Numbered from the stretch's first letter, positions 27,554-35,863 are shown. The stretch: 64,000 bases of DNA from Nitrospirota bacterium (GCA_029261215.1 JAJDBT010000082.1:62001-126000); one strand, 5' to 3'. Notes: generated from the letters alone by a model not told the origin. Numbers and translations are program-made.

Positions 27554-28300
27554 ATGCCGAAGAAGTTTTATGTCGTGTGGGTGGGTCGAGAGACAGGCGT
27601 GTTTACCAATTGGTCCTATACCAAAAAACAGGTGGATCAGTTTCCCCAGGCAAAATATAAGTCCTTTACAACACAGGCGGAAGCCGATGCGGCCTATTCT
27701 GCCGGTTGGGGCGCAGTGCCTGTAAGGAGGGCACCTACAAAAGCGCAAAGGTCTGTATCCGCCAGTGCCGTAAAGAAAACCTATGACTTGACGATTTATT
27801 GTGACGGGGGCTGTGACCCAAATCCGGGAAAAGCAGGTTCAGGCATTGCCGTTTATAAAAAAGGGGTTTTAGCAGAACTTTGGTACGGACGTTATAACCC
27901 GAAAGGGACAAACAATACCGCAGAGTTGAATGCCCTGTATCAATCCTTGAGTATTGCGGGAGAACACATTCAAGAAGGGCGCACTGTTCAAATTCTTTGT
28001 GACTCTCAATACGCGATCAATTGCATCACGCTTTGGGCATACAATTGGAAGAAAAAAGGGTGGAAGAGAAAGACAGAGGGGGATATTAAAAATCTGGAAT
28101 TGATTCAAAAATCGCATGCCTTGTATGAAGCCATAAAAAACGATGTTGATGTTTCACATGTTAAAGCCCACTCAGGGATTGAAGGAAATGAACTTGCAGA
28201 CCGGATGTCCATCTTTGCAATCGATCAGAAAAAGCTCGCTTTTAGTCGGTATACTGAACAACTCGATATCAAGCAAATTCTCGATTTAAGGCCTGGTTGA
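27554..28300 (+). CDS. rnhA: Ribonuclease HI with N-terminal viroplasmin-type hybrid-binding domain
   Basis: 248 residues. Residues 1-50 form a caulimovirus-viroplasmin/HBD domain (FYVVWVGRETGVFTNW, KYKSFTTQAEADAAY) that binds RNA-DNA hybrids in eukaryotic RNase H1 and a minority of bacterial enzymes. Residues about 75-225 form the catalytic domain with the full DEDD set: YCDGGC, NTAELNAL, CDSQYAI and NELADR, plus the HVKAHSG flap. It removes RNA from hybrids such as R-loops. A short linker rich in Ala, Lys and Arg joins the two. Confidence 0.95.
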   Translation: MPKKFYVVWVGRETGVFTNWSYTKKQVDQFPQAKYKSFTTQAEADAAYSAGWGAVPVRRAPTKAQRSVSASAVKKTYDLTIYCDGGCDPNPGKAGSGIAVYKKGVLAELWYGRYNPKGTNNTAELNALYQSLSIAGEHIQEGRTVQILCDSQYAINCITLWAYNWKKKGWKRKTEGDIKNLELIQKSHALYEAIKNDVDVSHVKAHSGIEGNELADRMSIFAIDQKKLAFSRYTEQLDIKQILDLRPG

Positions 28301-28413
28301 ATTTTTTCAATACATACTCGACGGGCACGGTGATCGTGGTTGATGACGGCCATATGTTGAATATAGTGCTAAGGCTGATTTAAATCATTAACCTGTAAGA
28401 AGGACGTTGTCTC

Positions 28414-28995
28414 ATGGGTTCATTTACATCTCTACTCACCGAGGTTAGAGCCTGTACTCTATGTGCGGCAGATCTGCCGCATGGTGTTCGGCCCGTTCTA
28501 CAGGTTCACCCAGAGGCTCGTGTGTTGATTGCCGGTCAAGCACCAGGAAGAAAGGTACATGAAGCCGGAGTGCCTTTCGATGACGCCAGCGGAGATCGTT
28601 TACGTGAGTGGATGGGCGTGACGCGCGACGTTTTTTATGACTCAAAGCAGATCGCTATTCTGCCTATGGGGTTTTGTTTTTCTGGCACAGGGAAATCTGG
28701 TGACCTTCCACCACGGCCTGAATGCGCACCGGCATGGCGCGATAAGATTCTCGCACACCTGTGCGATCTTGAATTGACACTGGTTGTTGGGCAATATGCA
28801 CAGGCATACCACATGTCCGAGAAACGATCAACGCTGACCGAGACGGTTCAGGCTTGGAAATCTTATTGGCCCAAGGTTGTCCCGCTTCCGCACCCCAGTC
28901 CACGAAATAATATTTGGCTCAGCCGAAATCCGTGGTTCGCAAAGGAAGTACTTCCTATGCTACAAACGCGAGTGGCTGGAGTACTTTTAGAATAA
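28414..28995 (+). CDS. Uracil-DNA glycosylase superfamily protein with probable 4Fe-4S cluster
   Basis: 193 residues. Four Cys at 14, 17, 88 and 104 (CxxC, then a C-x15-C pair) match the iron-sulfur ligands of family 4 UDGs. Motif 1 is GQAPG (41-45) instead of GEAPG, and motif 2 is HPSPRN (160-165). The GRKVHEAGVPF segment and short length suit the COG1573-type group whose DNA-repair specificity is not settled. Base excision of uracil is a reasonable guess, but Gln for Glu at motif 1 leaves activity uncertain. Confidence 0.87.
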   Translation: MGSFTSLLTEVRACTLCAADLPHGVRPVLQVHPEARVLIAGQAPGRKVHEAGVPFDDASGDRLREWMGVTRDVFYDSKQIAILPMGFCFSGTGKSGDLPPRPECAPAWRDKILAHLCDLELTLVVGQYAQAYHMSEKRSTLTETVQAWKSYWPKVVPLPHPSPRNNIWLSRNPWFAKEVLPMLQTRVAGVLLE

Positions 28996-29156
28996 GGACC
29001 TAAAAAGGGATTGTGGTGTCGTATAACAATATAGCCAATCAGAATACCTACTCAAAGTAAAATATTGCTGGCGCAGATTATTGTCCACTCCCAGATATTG
29101 TACTGAAAACCAATCAAAATTGGAGTATTTTATCCACAAAATAAAGGAGTATTAGA

Positions 29157-29714
29157 ATGCCTGAAAATATTGATTATACATTTTTAAGTGATCTTGAAGG
29201 CGGAAGTCAGACTACAGGGTATGTGCCTGCCGCTTCAGTCAGTAAAAGTGGCGTCACGATAGCGACGGGTTTTGATCTTGGCCAACGGGGGGAACGTGAC
29301 CTCGCATCTTTAAAACTAGATGCGGTTCTGATCAAGACCTTGAGCCCCTATCTTGGTGCAAAAGGCGCAAGGGCCAAAGTGCTGATAGACAAATCCCCTC
29401 TTGTGATTACATCCGCTCAGGCAGAAGAGATAGACAAGGCCGTAAAATCTGCGCATGTGGCCCAGTTAAAAATAAAATATGATACGGCCGAAGGGAACAA
29501 GGTCAAGTTTACAGACCTGCCTTCAGAGGCGCAAACAGTCATCACCTCGGTTTCATTTCAATACGGAGTGGGTTTAGACCGCAGAACGCCACAATTCTGG
29601 GAAGCGGTGACTTCACAGGACTGGCCTGAAGCCATAAAGATACTCAAAGACTTTCGCGACGCCTATCCAACGAGAAGAAAAAAAGAGGCGATGTTGCTGG
29701 AAGAAATGGAATGA
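29157..29714 (+). CDS. Pesticin-like (T4 lysozyme fold) muramidase
   Basis: 185 residues, strong AAGGAG SD. The putative catalytic triad of the pesticin C-terminal domain is visible: Glu14 in SDLEGG, Thr34 and Asp40 in SGVTIATGFDLG, with the Thr-Asp spacing equal to that of pesticin (T201/D207). The rest is helical with FQYGVGLDRRTPQFW near the end, as in the family. It should cut the beta-1,4 bond between MurNAc and GlcNAc. There is no signal peptide, so it needs a holin, secretion system or lysis to reach peptidoglycan. It overlaps the next gene, a lipoprotein, by 4 bases (ATGA). Confidence 0.87.
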   Translation: MPENIDYTFLSDLEGGSQTTGYVPAASVSKSGVTIATGFDLGQRGERDLASLKLDAVLIKTLSPYLGAKGARAKVLIDKSPLVITSAQAEEIDKAVKSAHVAQLKIKYDTAEGNKVKFTDLPSEAQTVITSVSFQYGVGLDRRTPQFWEAVTSQDWPEAIKILKDFRDAYPTRRKKEAMLLEEME

Positions 29715-30370
29715 AAACGACGGGTATTTTCATCGTGCTGACACTGGGATTACTCGCCTCATGTCAGAGTGTGAAAGAAAATAAAATGGCCCGTATTCTC
29801 AATCAAGACCTGTCCGTTTCATATCAACACTACGATGAGTCACTGCGTCTCGCGCGCTCAGAACTGAAATTGAGTAATGGCGATACTGTAAAAAACTGTA
29901 GCTCTTATTCTAGTGTGGCTGCTCAGCTTGATCTTGATGAATCCATCGCCAACCAGTCTATAAAAAGTGAATATCTCACCTGTGATGCGCTCAAAATATT
30001 TTCTGGTTTTTCTATCCCTCATCGTGAAGATCCGAATGATTTGGCTTTGGGGGAGCAACTCGCATCAAAACTGGACTTGCGGTCTTTTCCCTCTTCACTC
30101 TTTAGAATGAGCGATGAAAAGCGTCATACCTTAAAATCACTGTATTCAGAAGAAGTGACCTCCCACGGGCCCACTGCAATCCTTGAAACTGAAGATTGGG
30201 TGTTTCGTCTGGAGGTGGTCGGCATTGCCCAAATAAACGAGAATCATATACCCGATTGGGTCGTTTGGGTATCGGACGAATCTAAATCAGGCAACTACCG
30301 TTCTTATGCAACATTAATCGTGTACGATCCGGAAGAAAAAGAAAACTACATGGGCACTTCATACCCTTAA
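29711..30370 (+). CDS. Lipoprotein of unknown function, coupled to the muramidase
   Basis: 219 residues with a clean lipobox LASC (Cys18) and a 17-residue leader. The mature part is hydrophilic, with no recognised domain. A CSSYS and a TCDAL segment supply two Cys that could form a disulfide. The start overlaps the muramidase stop (ATGA), so the two are translationally coupled. Placement of a periplasmic lipoprotein directly behind a muramidase is what an immunity protein or lysozyme inhibitor would look like, but that is inference from context only. Confidence 0.78.
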   Translation: MKTTGIFIVLTLGLLASCQSVKENKMARILNQDLSVSYQHYDESLRLARSELKLSNGDTVKNCSSYSSVAAQLDLDESIANQSIKSEYLTCDALKIFSGFSIPHREDPNDLALGEQLASKLDLRSFPSSLFRMSDEKRHTLKSLYSEEVTSHGPTAILETEDWVFRLEVVGIAQINENHIPDWVVWVSDESKSGNYRSYATLIVYDPEEKENYMGTSYP

Positions 30371-30379
30371 GTCCATTTC

Positions 30380-30523
30380 ATGAAAAAAATCAAAAACCTG
30401 GAACTTCCTTGTGTTCAATGCCTACCCAAGGTAAATGAAACGGAAATTGATATTTATACGGAAATCAGTTTCAATATGAAGCCAACAGAAGTATTTTTTT
30501 TGATGAAAAAATGTTATTCCTGA
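30380..30523 (+). CDS. Possible small ORF, 47 residues
   Basis: An ATG ORF starts 9 bases after the lipoprotein stop and ends in TGA at 30521-30523. The product starts MKKIKNLELPCVQCLP and contains a CxxC and a third Cys near its end. No SD is visible and base composition is AT-rich like its surroundings. It could be a small protein or the remnant of a larger gene. The rest of the 216-base gap to the methyltransferase shows nothing else. Confidence 0.22.
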   Translation: MKKIKNLELPCVQCLPKVNETEIDIYTEISFNMKPTEVFFLMKKCYS

Positions 30524-30610
30524 GAAGAAATTGAGCGCTGTTCTCTCGTTGGCGCTGACGTATCACTTGCGTGAAAAGAGAGGACATTGAAAAGAAAAAG
30601 GGGCATGACC

Positions 30611-31360
30611 ATGAACGCGTCCAGTGAATTATTTTTTAAGTGGCAATTCGATGAAATGAAGCAAGTCGGAAAAGATTACGCCGACGTTTCGGAAGTGAAA
30701 GCCTTCGATGCTTTTCACGGTCAATTTAGAGATATTCAGAAAGAAAATGAAGAAATTATAAAAATACTTCCAATTCAGCCACATCATTCTGTGATCGAAT
30801 TCGGGACGGCGACGGGTGCTTTTGCGATCTGCGCCGCCGCATTTTCCCGGAAGGTGTATGCCGTAGATGTCTCGCAAGCCATGTTGGCCTATGCCAGAGA
30901 AAAAGCAGTGCTCCAAGGCATTTCCAATATTACATTTTGTCATGGGGGCTTCCTCACGTATGTCCATGAGGATGACCCGGTAGACTGTATCGTGAGCAGC
31001 TTGGCTTTGCATCATCTACCGGATTTTTGGAAAGGCGTGGCGTTGCAGCGGCTCTATGCCATGCTGAAACCTGAAGGCCGTCTTTTTCTTTATGACGTTG
31101 TGTATTCAGAAGACGATTACGAAGCGGATATCTCAGCATGGATTGCCAGTCTCGAAAAGCGGGGTGGACAAAAAGCGCTTGAAGATGTCGGGATGCATGT
31201 TCAGGAGGAATACTCTACCTTCACATGGATCATGGAATCCCTCCTTGAAAAAGCAGGATTTATGATCGACACGGTGCATTACGATAAAGGCGTATTGGCG
31301 CAATATGTTTGTACTAAAAAGACAGCCCAGAATAATCAGGCGTTCAATGCTGTTGAATAA
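30611..31360 (+). CDS. Class I SAM-dependent methyltransferase
   Basis: Start placed at ATG 30611, which has AAGGGG 7 bases upstream; ATG 30605 and TTG 30587 are alternatives in frame. 249 residues. SAM-binding motif I is VIEFGTATGAFAIC, the acidic residue at the end of beta2 is VYAVDVS, and DCIVSSLALHHLPD is the motif IV/post-IV region. Substrate is not evident; the resemblance is to small-molecule (UbiE/Methyltransf_11/25) types. It abuts the dioxygenase gene without a gap. Confidence 0.9.
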   Translation: MNASSELFFKWQFDEMKQVGKDYADVSEVKAFDAFHGQFRDIQKENEEIIKILPIQPHHSVIEFGTATGAFAICAAAFSRKVYAVDVSQAMLAYAREKAVLQGISNITFCHGGFLTYVHEDDPVDCIVSSLALHHLPDFWKGVALQRLYAMLKPEGRLFLYDVVYSEDDYEADISAWIASLEKRGGQKALEDVGMHVQEEYSTFTWIMESLLEKAGFMIDTVHYDKGVLAQYVCTKKTAQNNQAFNAVE

Positions 31361-31375
31361 ATGTGGAGTGATTTG

Positions 31376-32029
31376 ATGATGTCTTTATCGAGAAGAAGCA
31401 TTTTAAAGTTAGGATTGATGAGCGGGATAGGTTCTTTTTTTGCGATGAAGGGATGTGTGCGTGCCGGGGAGGGGCAGACCCCGTCCGAAGTGGAAGGGCC
31501 GTTTTATCCTGTAGTGGCCCAAAAAGACCAGGATTTCGATCTTACAAAAATTGAAGGGCGTGAGGGGGTGTCAGAGGGCAAAGCTGTGATCATTGTGGGC
31601 CAGATCGTCGATCTCAATGGCAAGACCATCGAAGGCGTCACCGTCGATTTATGGCAGGCCAACGCGAAGGGCCGGTATCGCCATCCTCATGATGATAATC
31701 CAGCGCCGCTCGATCCCAATTTCCAGGGATGGGCCATCGTACAAAGCGGCCAAAATGGGGGGTTTCGTTTTAAAACAGTGATGCCGGGTGCTTATCCTGC
31801 GCGTTCAGACTGGATTCGGCCGCCGCACATTCATTTTAAAGTCAGCAAAAAAGGCTATGTCGAGTTGACGACGCAGATGTATTTTCCTGGAGAGCCCTTA
31901 AATGAGACAGATGCACTCCTGCAAAGAAAGAGCAGGTCGGATCAGGCTTTGATGATCGCGCAGCCAGGTAAAAAAGAAGAAGGTGTGGATGTTTATCTGC
32001 ATAACATTATTTTGGAGCAGGCTGAGTGA
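31376..32029 (+). CDS. Tat-exported intradiol ring-cleavage dioxygenase
   Basis: Start placed at ATG 31376 (GGAG 7 bases upstream); ATG 31361 is possible. 217 residues. The N-terminus has a twin-arginine signal SRRSILKLG followed by a hydrophobic core and Cys, so the enzyme is folded before export. The dioxygenase fold has VEGPFYP, an N-terminal ligand Tyr in KGRYRHP, and the second Tyr plus the two His in AYPARSDWIRPPHIHF: the Tyr2-His2 non-heme Fe(III) site of protocatechuate 3,4-dioxygenase beta-like proteins. Substrate is unknown; no catechol pathway genes are near. Confidence 0.9.
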   Translation: MMSLSRRSILKLGLMSGIGSFFAMKGCVRAGEGQTPSEVEGPFYPVVAQKDQDFDLTKIEGREGVSEGKAVIIVGQIVDLNGKTIEGVTVDLWQANAKGRYRHPHDDNPAPLDPNFQGWAIVQSGQNGGFRFKTVMPGAYPARSDWIRPPHIHFKVSKKGYVELTTQMYFPGEPLNETDALLQRKSRSDQALMIAQPGKKEEGVDVYLHNIILEQAE

Positions 32030-32155
32030 GCTGCGTGTCCCGACGGGGTTTTACCCTTTGCTGTCTTGTTTTTTAAGCGACCTGTATTTCTGCGGGTCTT
32101 ATTTCTAATTTCCTGAGGAAGGCTTCTGGTATTCCATCTCTCTGATCACCGCCGA

Positions 32156-33820
32156 TTGACGCTTGTGGTTCTGGTTTTGGGCATTTTGTTCTTCTTTGTG
32201 TCTTCTCCATCGGCGCAGATCCATGAAGGCGTATCCGGCGTGTCGTTGATTCGAAATATCATCATCGACCGAGGTCAAATCTATTCTGAGGGCGAGGTGG
32301 CATCCACCCGCTTATTTCGTGTCATTAATTCAATCAACTGGCTTACCCGTGAAAACACGATTCGGCAAGAACTCTTATTTCAGTCGGGTGATCCGCTTGA
32401 TGTGGAGCTGGTCGCAGAAACGGAACGGAATCTTCGTGCAATCAAAGGACTGGCGTTTGTAGAAATTCTGCTTGAAGCGGTGACGCCGGGCTGGGTTGAC
32501 CTTCGCATTCGCACGCGTGATGCCTTTACGCTTCGTTTTGAAGCGAGCACCAGTTTTGTCGGAGGAGAAGCCAACGGGCGTTTAAGTTTTGGTGAGGGGA
32601 ACCTTTTTGGTTATGGGTCTTCTTTGCATTATGTTCAGACGCGGCGCACCCATAAACGGGTCGATCGTGTTCAGTATTTTGAACCACGGGTACTTGGGTC
32701 GAGACAGTCTTTTTTTGCACGATATGCCGGAGGCCGTGTTCAGGTCGATGGCCGCGATCTCAATACGATTTATTATCAATTTGAGGTTGCTCGCCCGCTT
32801 TATCGACTGGATACCCGTCATTCCTATGCGGTGAGTTATGCCTTTGATGACGGCATCGAAACATTTTACGACGGTGATATTGATGAAACGACCGATGTAG
32901 AGCGAAAAAAGGTCGGCACACATTTTTCTTTTGTGAATCGCTGGGGCACGCGTTTTGACAAACAGACCTTAAGCACTTCGCTGGCTTATCAGGACACGCG
33001 TTATGGCGCACAGTTTGGTGCGGGGACGCGGAAGATTGTCGTGCCGGAAGATGCCCAATTTTGGTCCTGGGTGGAAAACTTTAGCCAGAGAAAAACCGCT
33101 TATTTTTTTGAGCATGATCAACTGGATGCCTTGGAAGGGGTTGAAGATATCGAGGTGGGCTGGGAAGCCGGGTTTTCGCTGGGTTCGGGTTATCGCGACA
33201 AGAAAGAGGGACGTGACGGTTTTTCATTGATTCATGGATTCAATGCCCAGTCGCTTTCCTTACCCACGACCTGTGGTATCCTGGCATTGCAGGCCACTGC
33301 GCTTGGCCGTGTGAATGTCGGCCATTATCTGGGTTGGGAGGCGAAGGCCTTTGCACATCATTACTACCAAGGTTTTCCGTATCAGACTCTGGTTTCGAGT
33401 GTCGCTTTCGATGCCGTTTATGAAGGGGAGGATCTTGAACGGGAGTTGGTTCTGGATGAAGCTTCCGGCTTGAGGGGCTATCGCGCAAAGGCTTTTTCGG
33501 GGAACAAGCGTCTCCGGCTGAATCTTGAAGATCGTATTTTTACGCCATTTGAAGTATATCGTGTTGTTTTTGGATTCGCCTTATTTGTTGATTCGGGTTA
33601 TGTTTGGAAACGGGGCGTTAGTCCGGATTTGGCAGACTTACGAAGCAGTGTCGGTTTTGGATTACGAATTGGGTCTTTGCCGCTGATCAAAAACAATGTA
33701 CTTCGGATTGATATTGCCTTCCCTTTAAATTCGGATGAGGTCGCTGGTTTTTCGATTTCCTTCAGCAGTGGTCAGCTGATCCAGGTCTTGAAGAACGCGG
33801 AAGAGAATGAAGAATTTTAA
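32156..33820 (+). CDS. Omp85/BamA-superfamily outer-membrane protein with one POTRA domain
   Basis: 554 residues from TTG 32156. A hydrophobic signal sequence ends near SPSAQ. Residues about 35-125 form one POTRA-like domain (beta-alpha-alpha-beta-beta with SGDPLDVELVAETERNLRAI), then a 16-strand-size barrel. The family hallmark (V/L)RG(Y/F) of loop L6 is seen as GLRGYRAKAF near residue 440. TTG 32156 has no SD and gives a signal peptide without positive charge. The frame is open upstream, and a good GAGGAAGG (32115-32122) precedes an in-frame CTG at 32126, which would add HLSDHRR. Role: lipid or protein export across the outer membrane; partner unknown. Confidence 0.82.
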   Translation: MTLVVLVLGILFFFVSSPSAQIHEGVSGVSLIRNIIIDRGQIYSEGEVASTRLFRVINSINWLTRENTIRQELLFQSGDPLDVELVAETERNLRAIKGLAFVEILLEAVTPGWVDLRIRTRDAFTLRFEASTSFVGGEANGRLSFGEGNLFGYGSSLHYVQTRRTHKRVDRVQYFEPRVLGSRQSFFARYAGGRVQVDGRDLNTIYYQFEVARPLYRLDTRHSYAVSYAFDDGIETFYDGDIDETTDVERKKVGTHFSFVNRWGTRFDKQTLSTSLAYQDTRYGAQFGAGTRKIVVPEDAQFWSWVENFSQRKTAYFFEHDQLDALEGVEDIEVGWEAGFSLGSGYRDKKEGRDGFSLIHGFNAQSLSLPTTCGILALQATALGRVNVGHYLGWEAKAFAHHYYQGFPYQTLVSSVAFDAVYEGEDLERELVLDEASGLRGYRAKAFSGNKRLRLNLEDRIFTPFEVYRVVFGFALFVDSGYVWKRGVSPDLADLRSSVGFGLRIGSLPLIKNNVLRIDIAFPLNSDEVAGFSISFSSGQLIQVLKNAEENEEF

Positions 33821-33910
33821 TAAAAAATAATCTATTAAACCAACAACAGTGTTTACTCAGCCGGTCGATTGATTTATTGTTACGTCTAAATTTTTCTCAG
33901 GAGGCTAGAA

Positions 33911-34249
33911 ATGACAACATTGAATGAGAGAAGCTGTGAAGCCTGCCGGGTAGGCGCGCCTTTGGCGACGCCGGAGGAGATTGAATCCTTTTTGCCGCAA
34001 ATCCCTGAATGGCAAATTGTGACAGTGGAAGGGATTAATTGCCTGACCCGGACGTTTAAATTCAAAAACTTTAAAGAGGCCCTTCATTTTACAAATCAAG
34101 TCGGTGCGTTGGCTGAAGCCGAAGCACATCACCCTGCGATTCTCACTGAATGGGGCAGTGTGGTGGTCAGCTGGTGGACACACAAAATTAAAGGACTTCA
34201 TGTAAACGATTTTATTATGGCCGCAAAAACGGACACATTTTTTAAGTAA
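33911..34249 (+). CDS. phhB: Pterin-4-alpha-carbinolamine dehydratase
   Basis: 112 residues, standard length. The active-site trio is visible: His73 and His74 in AEAHHP and His91 in WWTHKI, followed by GLHVNDFIMA. The enzyme dehydrates 4a-hydroxytetrahydropterin to recycle the cofactor of aromatic amino-acid hydroxylases; in many bacteria without phenylalanine hydroxylase it has other or moonlighting roles. No hydroxylase gene is in the window. AGGAGG SD. Confidence 0.97.
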   Translation: MTTLNERSCEACRVGAPLATPEEIESFLPQIPEWQIVTVEGINCLTRTFKFKNFKEALHFTNQVGALAEAEAHHPAILTEWGSVVVSWWTHKIKGLHVNDFIMAAKTDTFFK

Positions 34250-34266
34250 AGGAGGAAAGAACCCCG

Positions 34267-34872
34267 ATGAAAGCACTTTCACGAGAAAACATTTACTGCT
34301 GGTCCACATTTAGTGAAGAGCATCAAATCGACTTTCACAGCTTTTTGCTGTATTTGATTGAAGGCAATATTCTGATTGATCCTCTCCCCTTTTCAGCTCA
34401 AGATGAAAAAGATTTGCTCGACCTCGGGCCGGTGGCCTGGATTATCGTGACCAATTCAGACCATCTGCGCGCGGCAGAACAAATTTCCAAAGAATTAGGC
34501 GTGCCAATTTATGCGCCTGCGGGAGAAGAAGACGCGTTTTCATGCCGTGTGGTGCGATGGTTGAAGGATGGAGATTACGTTGCGCCGGAATTAAAAATCT
34601 TTGCTTTGGAAGGTTCAAAGACAGACGGTGAGCTGGCGATTTTATTTGAAGAAAAAACCCTCATTACGGGCGATCTCATTCGTTCTCACGAAGAAGGTAA
34701 GCTGACCCTGCTTCCGGATGAAAAATTAAAAGATAAAACCAAGGCGATTGCGTCAGTCAGGCGGCTTGCCGAACTGCCAAATTTGGAGACCGTTCTGGTG
34801 GGTGACGGCTGGCCGGTTTTAGAAAACGGCCAAGCGCGTTTGGCGGACTTGTTGAAATCCCTAGAAGCGTGA
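34267..34872 (+). CDS. Metallo-beta-lactamase-fold protein with degenerate metal site
   Basis: 201 residues, strong AAAGGAGGAA SD. The layout is that of an MBL-fold hydrolase: FHSFLLYLIEGNILIDPLP at the front, then a TNSDHLRA segment where a true enzyme has THxHxDH, and an ITGDLI strand with Asp kept. The first two metal-binding His are missing (Asn and Ser in their place), and a later His ligand is not seen. It is probably non-catalytic or uses another metal arrangement. The neighbours (PhhB and rhomboid) give no functional clue. Confidence 0.78.
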   Translation: MKALSRENIYCWSTFSEEHQIDFHSFLLYLIEGNILIDPLPFSAQDEKDLLDLGPVAWIIVTNSDHLRAAEQISKELGVPIYAPAGEEDAFSCRVVRWLKDGDYVAPELKIFALEGSKTDGELAILFEEKTLITGDLIRSHEEGKLTLLPDEKLKDKTKAIASVRRLAELPNLETVLVGDGWPVLENGQARLADLLKSLEA

Positions 34873-34902
34873 CATGATGAATTCCCCAGCTTGAATGGAC
34901 CG

Positions 34903-35442
34903 ATGAAAACGACCGTGACATGGATCTTGACTGTGCTGGCCCTGATGTGGGGGCTTGAATTTATTAATTTTTTTACAGGCCATAGCTTGAGTCGTATGGC
35001 TGCGATTCGTCCCCGGACCTTATCGGGCTTACTGGGCATTCCTGCCAGCCCTTTTCTGCATTTCGGGTTTTTTCATCTCTTGATGAACAGTCTGCCCTTT
35101 GCCGTTTTGGGTGGCTTGATCTGTTTGCAGGATAAAAAACTTTTCCTGGATGTGACGCTGATTGTGGTCGTGGTCTCAGGGGTCGCGGTATGGCTTTTTG
35201 CCCGCTCTGCCTCGCATGCGGGTGCCAGTGGTTTGATTTTTGGTTATTTTGGTTTTTTATTGGCTTCAGGCTGGTACGCCAAAGACCTGAGTTCATTGGT
35301 GATTGCATTTGGGGTCTTGGTTTTCTATGGCGGAATGATTTTTGGCATTCTCCCCTTAAGGGCCTATATTTCATGGGAAAGTCATCTTTTTGGTTTTCTG
35401 GCAGGCGTATTTGCGGCACGACTGAACGCACAACTCGAATAA
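34903..35442 (+). CDS. Rhomboid-family intramembrane serine protease
   Basis: Start at ATG 34903 (an in-frame TTG at 34891 is also possible). 179 residues, six membrane helices. The catalytic dyad is Ser109 in GASG and His161 in ESHLFGFLAG; the oxyanion-hole pair is His58/Asn62 in HFGFFHLLMN. This is a compact, catalytically complete rhomboid that cleaves membrane proteins within the bilayer. Substrate unknown. Confidence 0.92.
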   Translation: MKTTVTWILTVLALMWGLEFINFFTGHSLSRMAAIRPRTLSGLLGIPASPFLHFGFFHLLMNSLPFAVLGGLICLQDKKLFLDVTLIVVVVSGVAVWLFARSASHAGASGLIFGYFGFLLASGWYAKDLSSLVIAFGVLVFYGGMIFGILPLRAYISWESHLFGFLAGVFAARLNAQLE

Positions 35443-35489
35443 AGTGTCACTTGCATTGACGAGCGCATGGACGCTGATCTGGAGGTAAG

Positions 35490-35849
35490 ATGGAGATATC
35501 GATATTTCACAATCCAAAATGCAGTAAGAGCCGGGAGACGCTGAAATTATTACGTGATAAAGGGATTGAGCCCGAAGTGATTCTTTATCTGGAAAGCCCG
35601 CCGACTCAACCCGAGCTTGCTGATATTCTGAAAAAACTCGACATGCCGCCAAAACACCTGATGCGCTTCAAAGAAAATATCGCCGCCGAACTGGGTTTGT
35701 CTTTTTCCGAGGAAAGACCGGATGCGGAGTGGATTCAAATCATGGTGGAAAATCCAAAACTGATTGAGCGGCCTATTGTCATTACCCCCAGGAAAGCGGC
35801 GATTGGCCGTCCTCCGGAAAAAGTCTTGTCTCTCCTTGATCCGTCGTAA
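35490..35849 (+). CDS. arsC: Arsenate reductase (glutaredoxin-coupled ArsC type)
   Basis: 119 residues. Catalytic Cys11 lies in FHNPKCSKSRETLKLL, and the arginines that bind oxyanion are in LMRFKENIA and ERPIVIT. The PRKAAIGRPPEKVL tail is typical. Reduces arsenate to arsenite with glutathione/glutaredoxin, or serves as a YffB/Spx-like relative; no ars transporter or ArsR is adjacent, so a role in arsenic resistance is likely but not shown. GGAGG SD. It converges on the next gene with 14 bases between stops. Confidence 0.9.
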   Translation: MEISIFHNPKCSKSRETLKLLRDKGIEPEVILYLESPPTQPELADILKKLDMPPKHLMRFKENIAAELGLSFSEERPDAEWIQIMVENPKLIERPIVITPRKAAIGRPPEKVLSLLDPS

Positions 35850-35863
35850 TTGGAGCAATGTCG

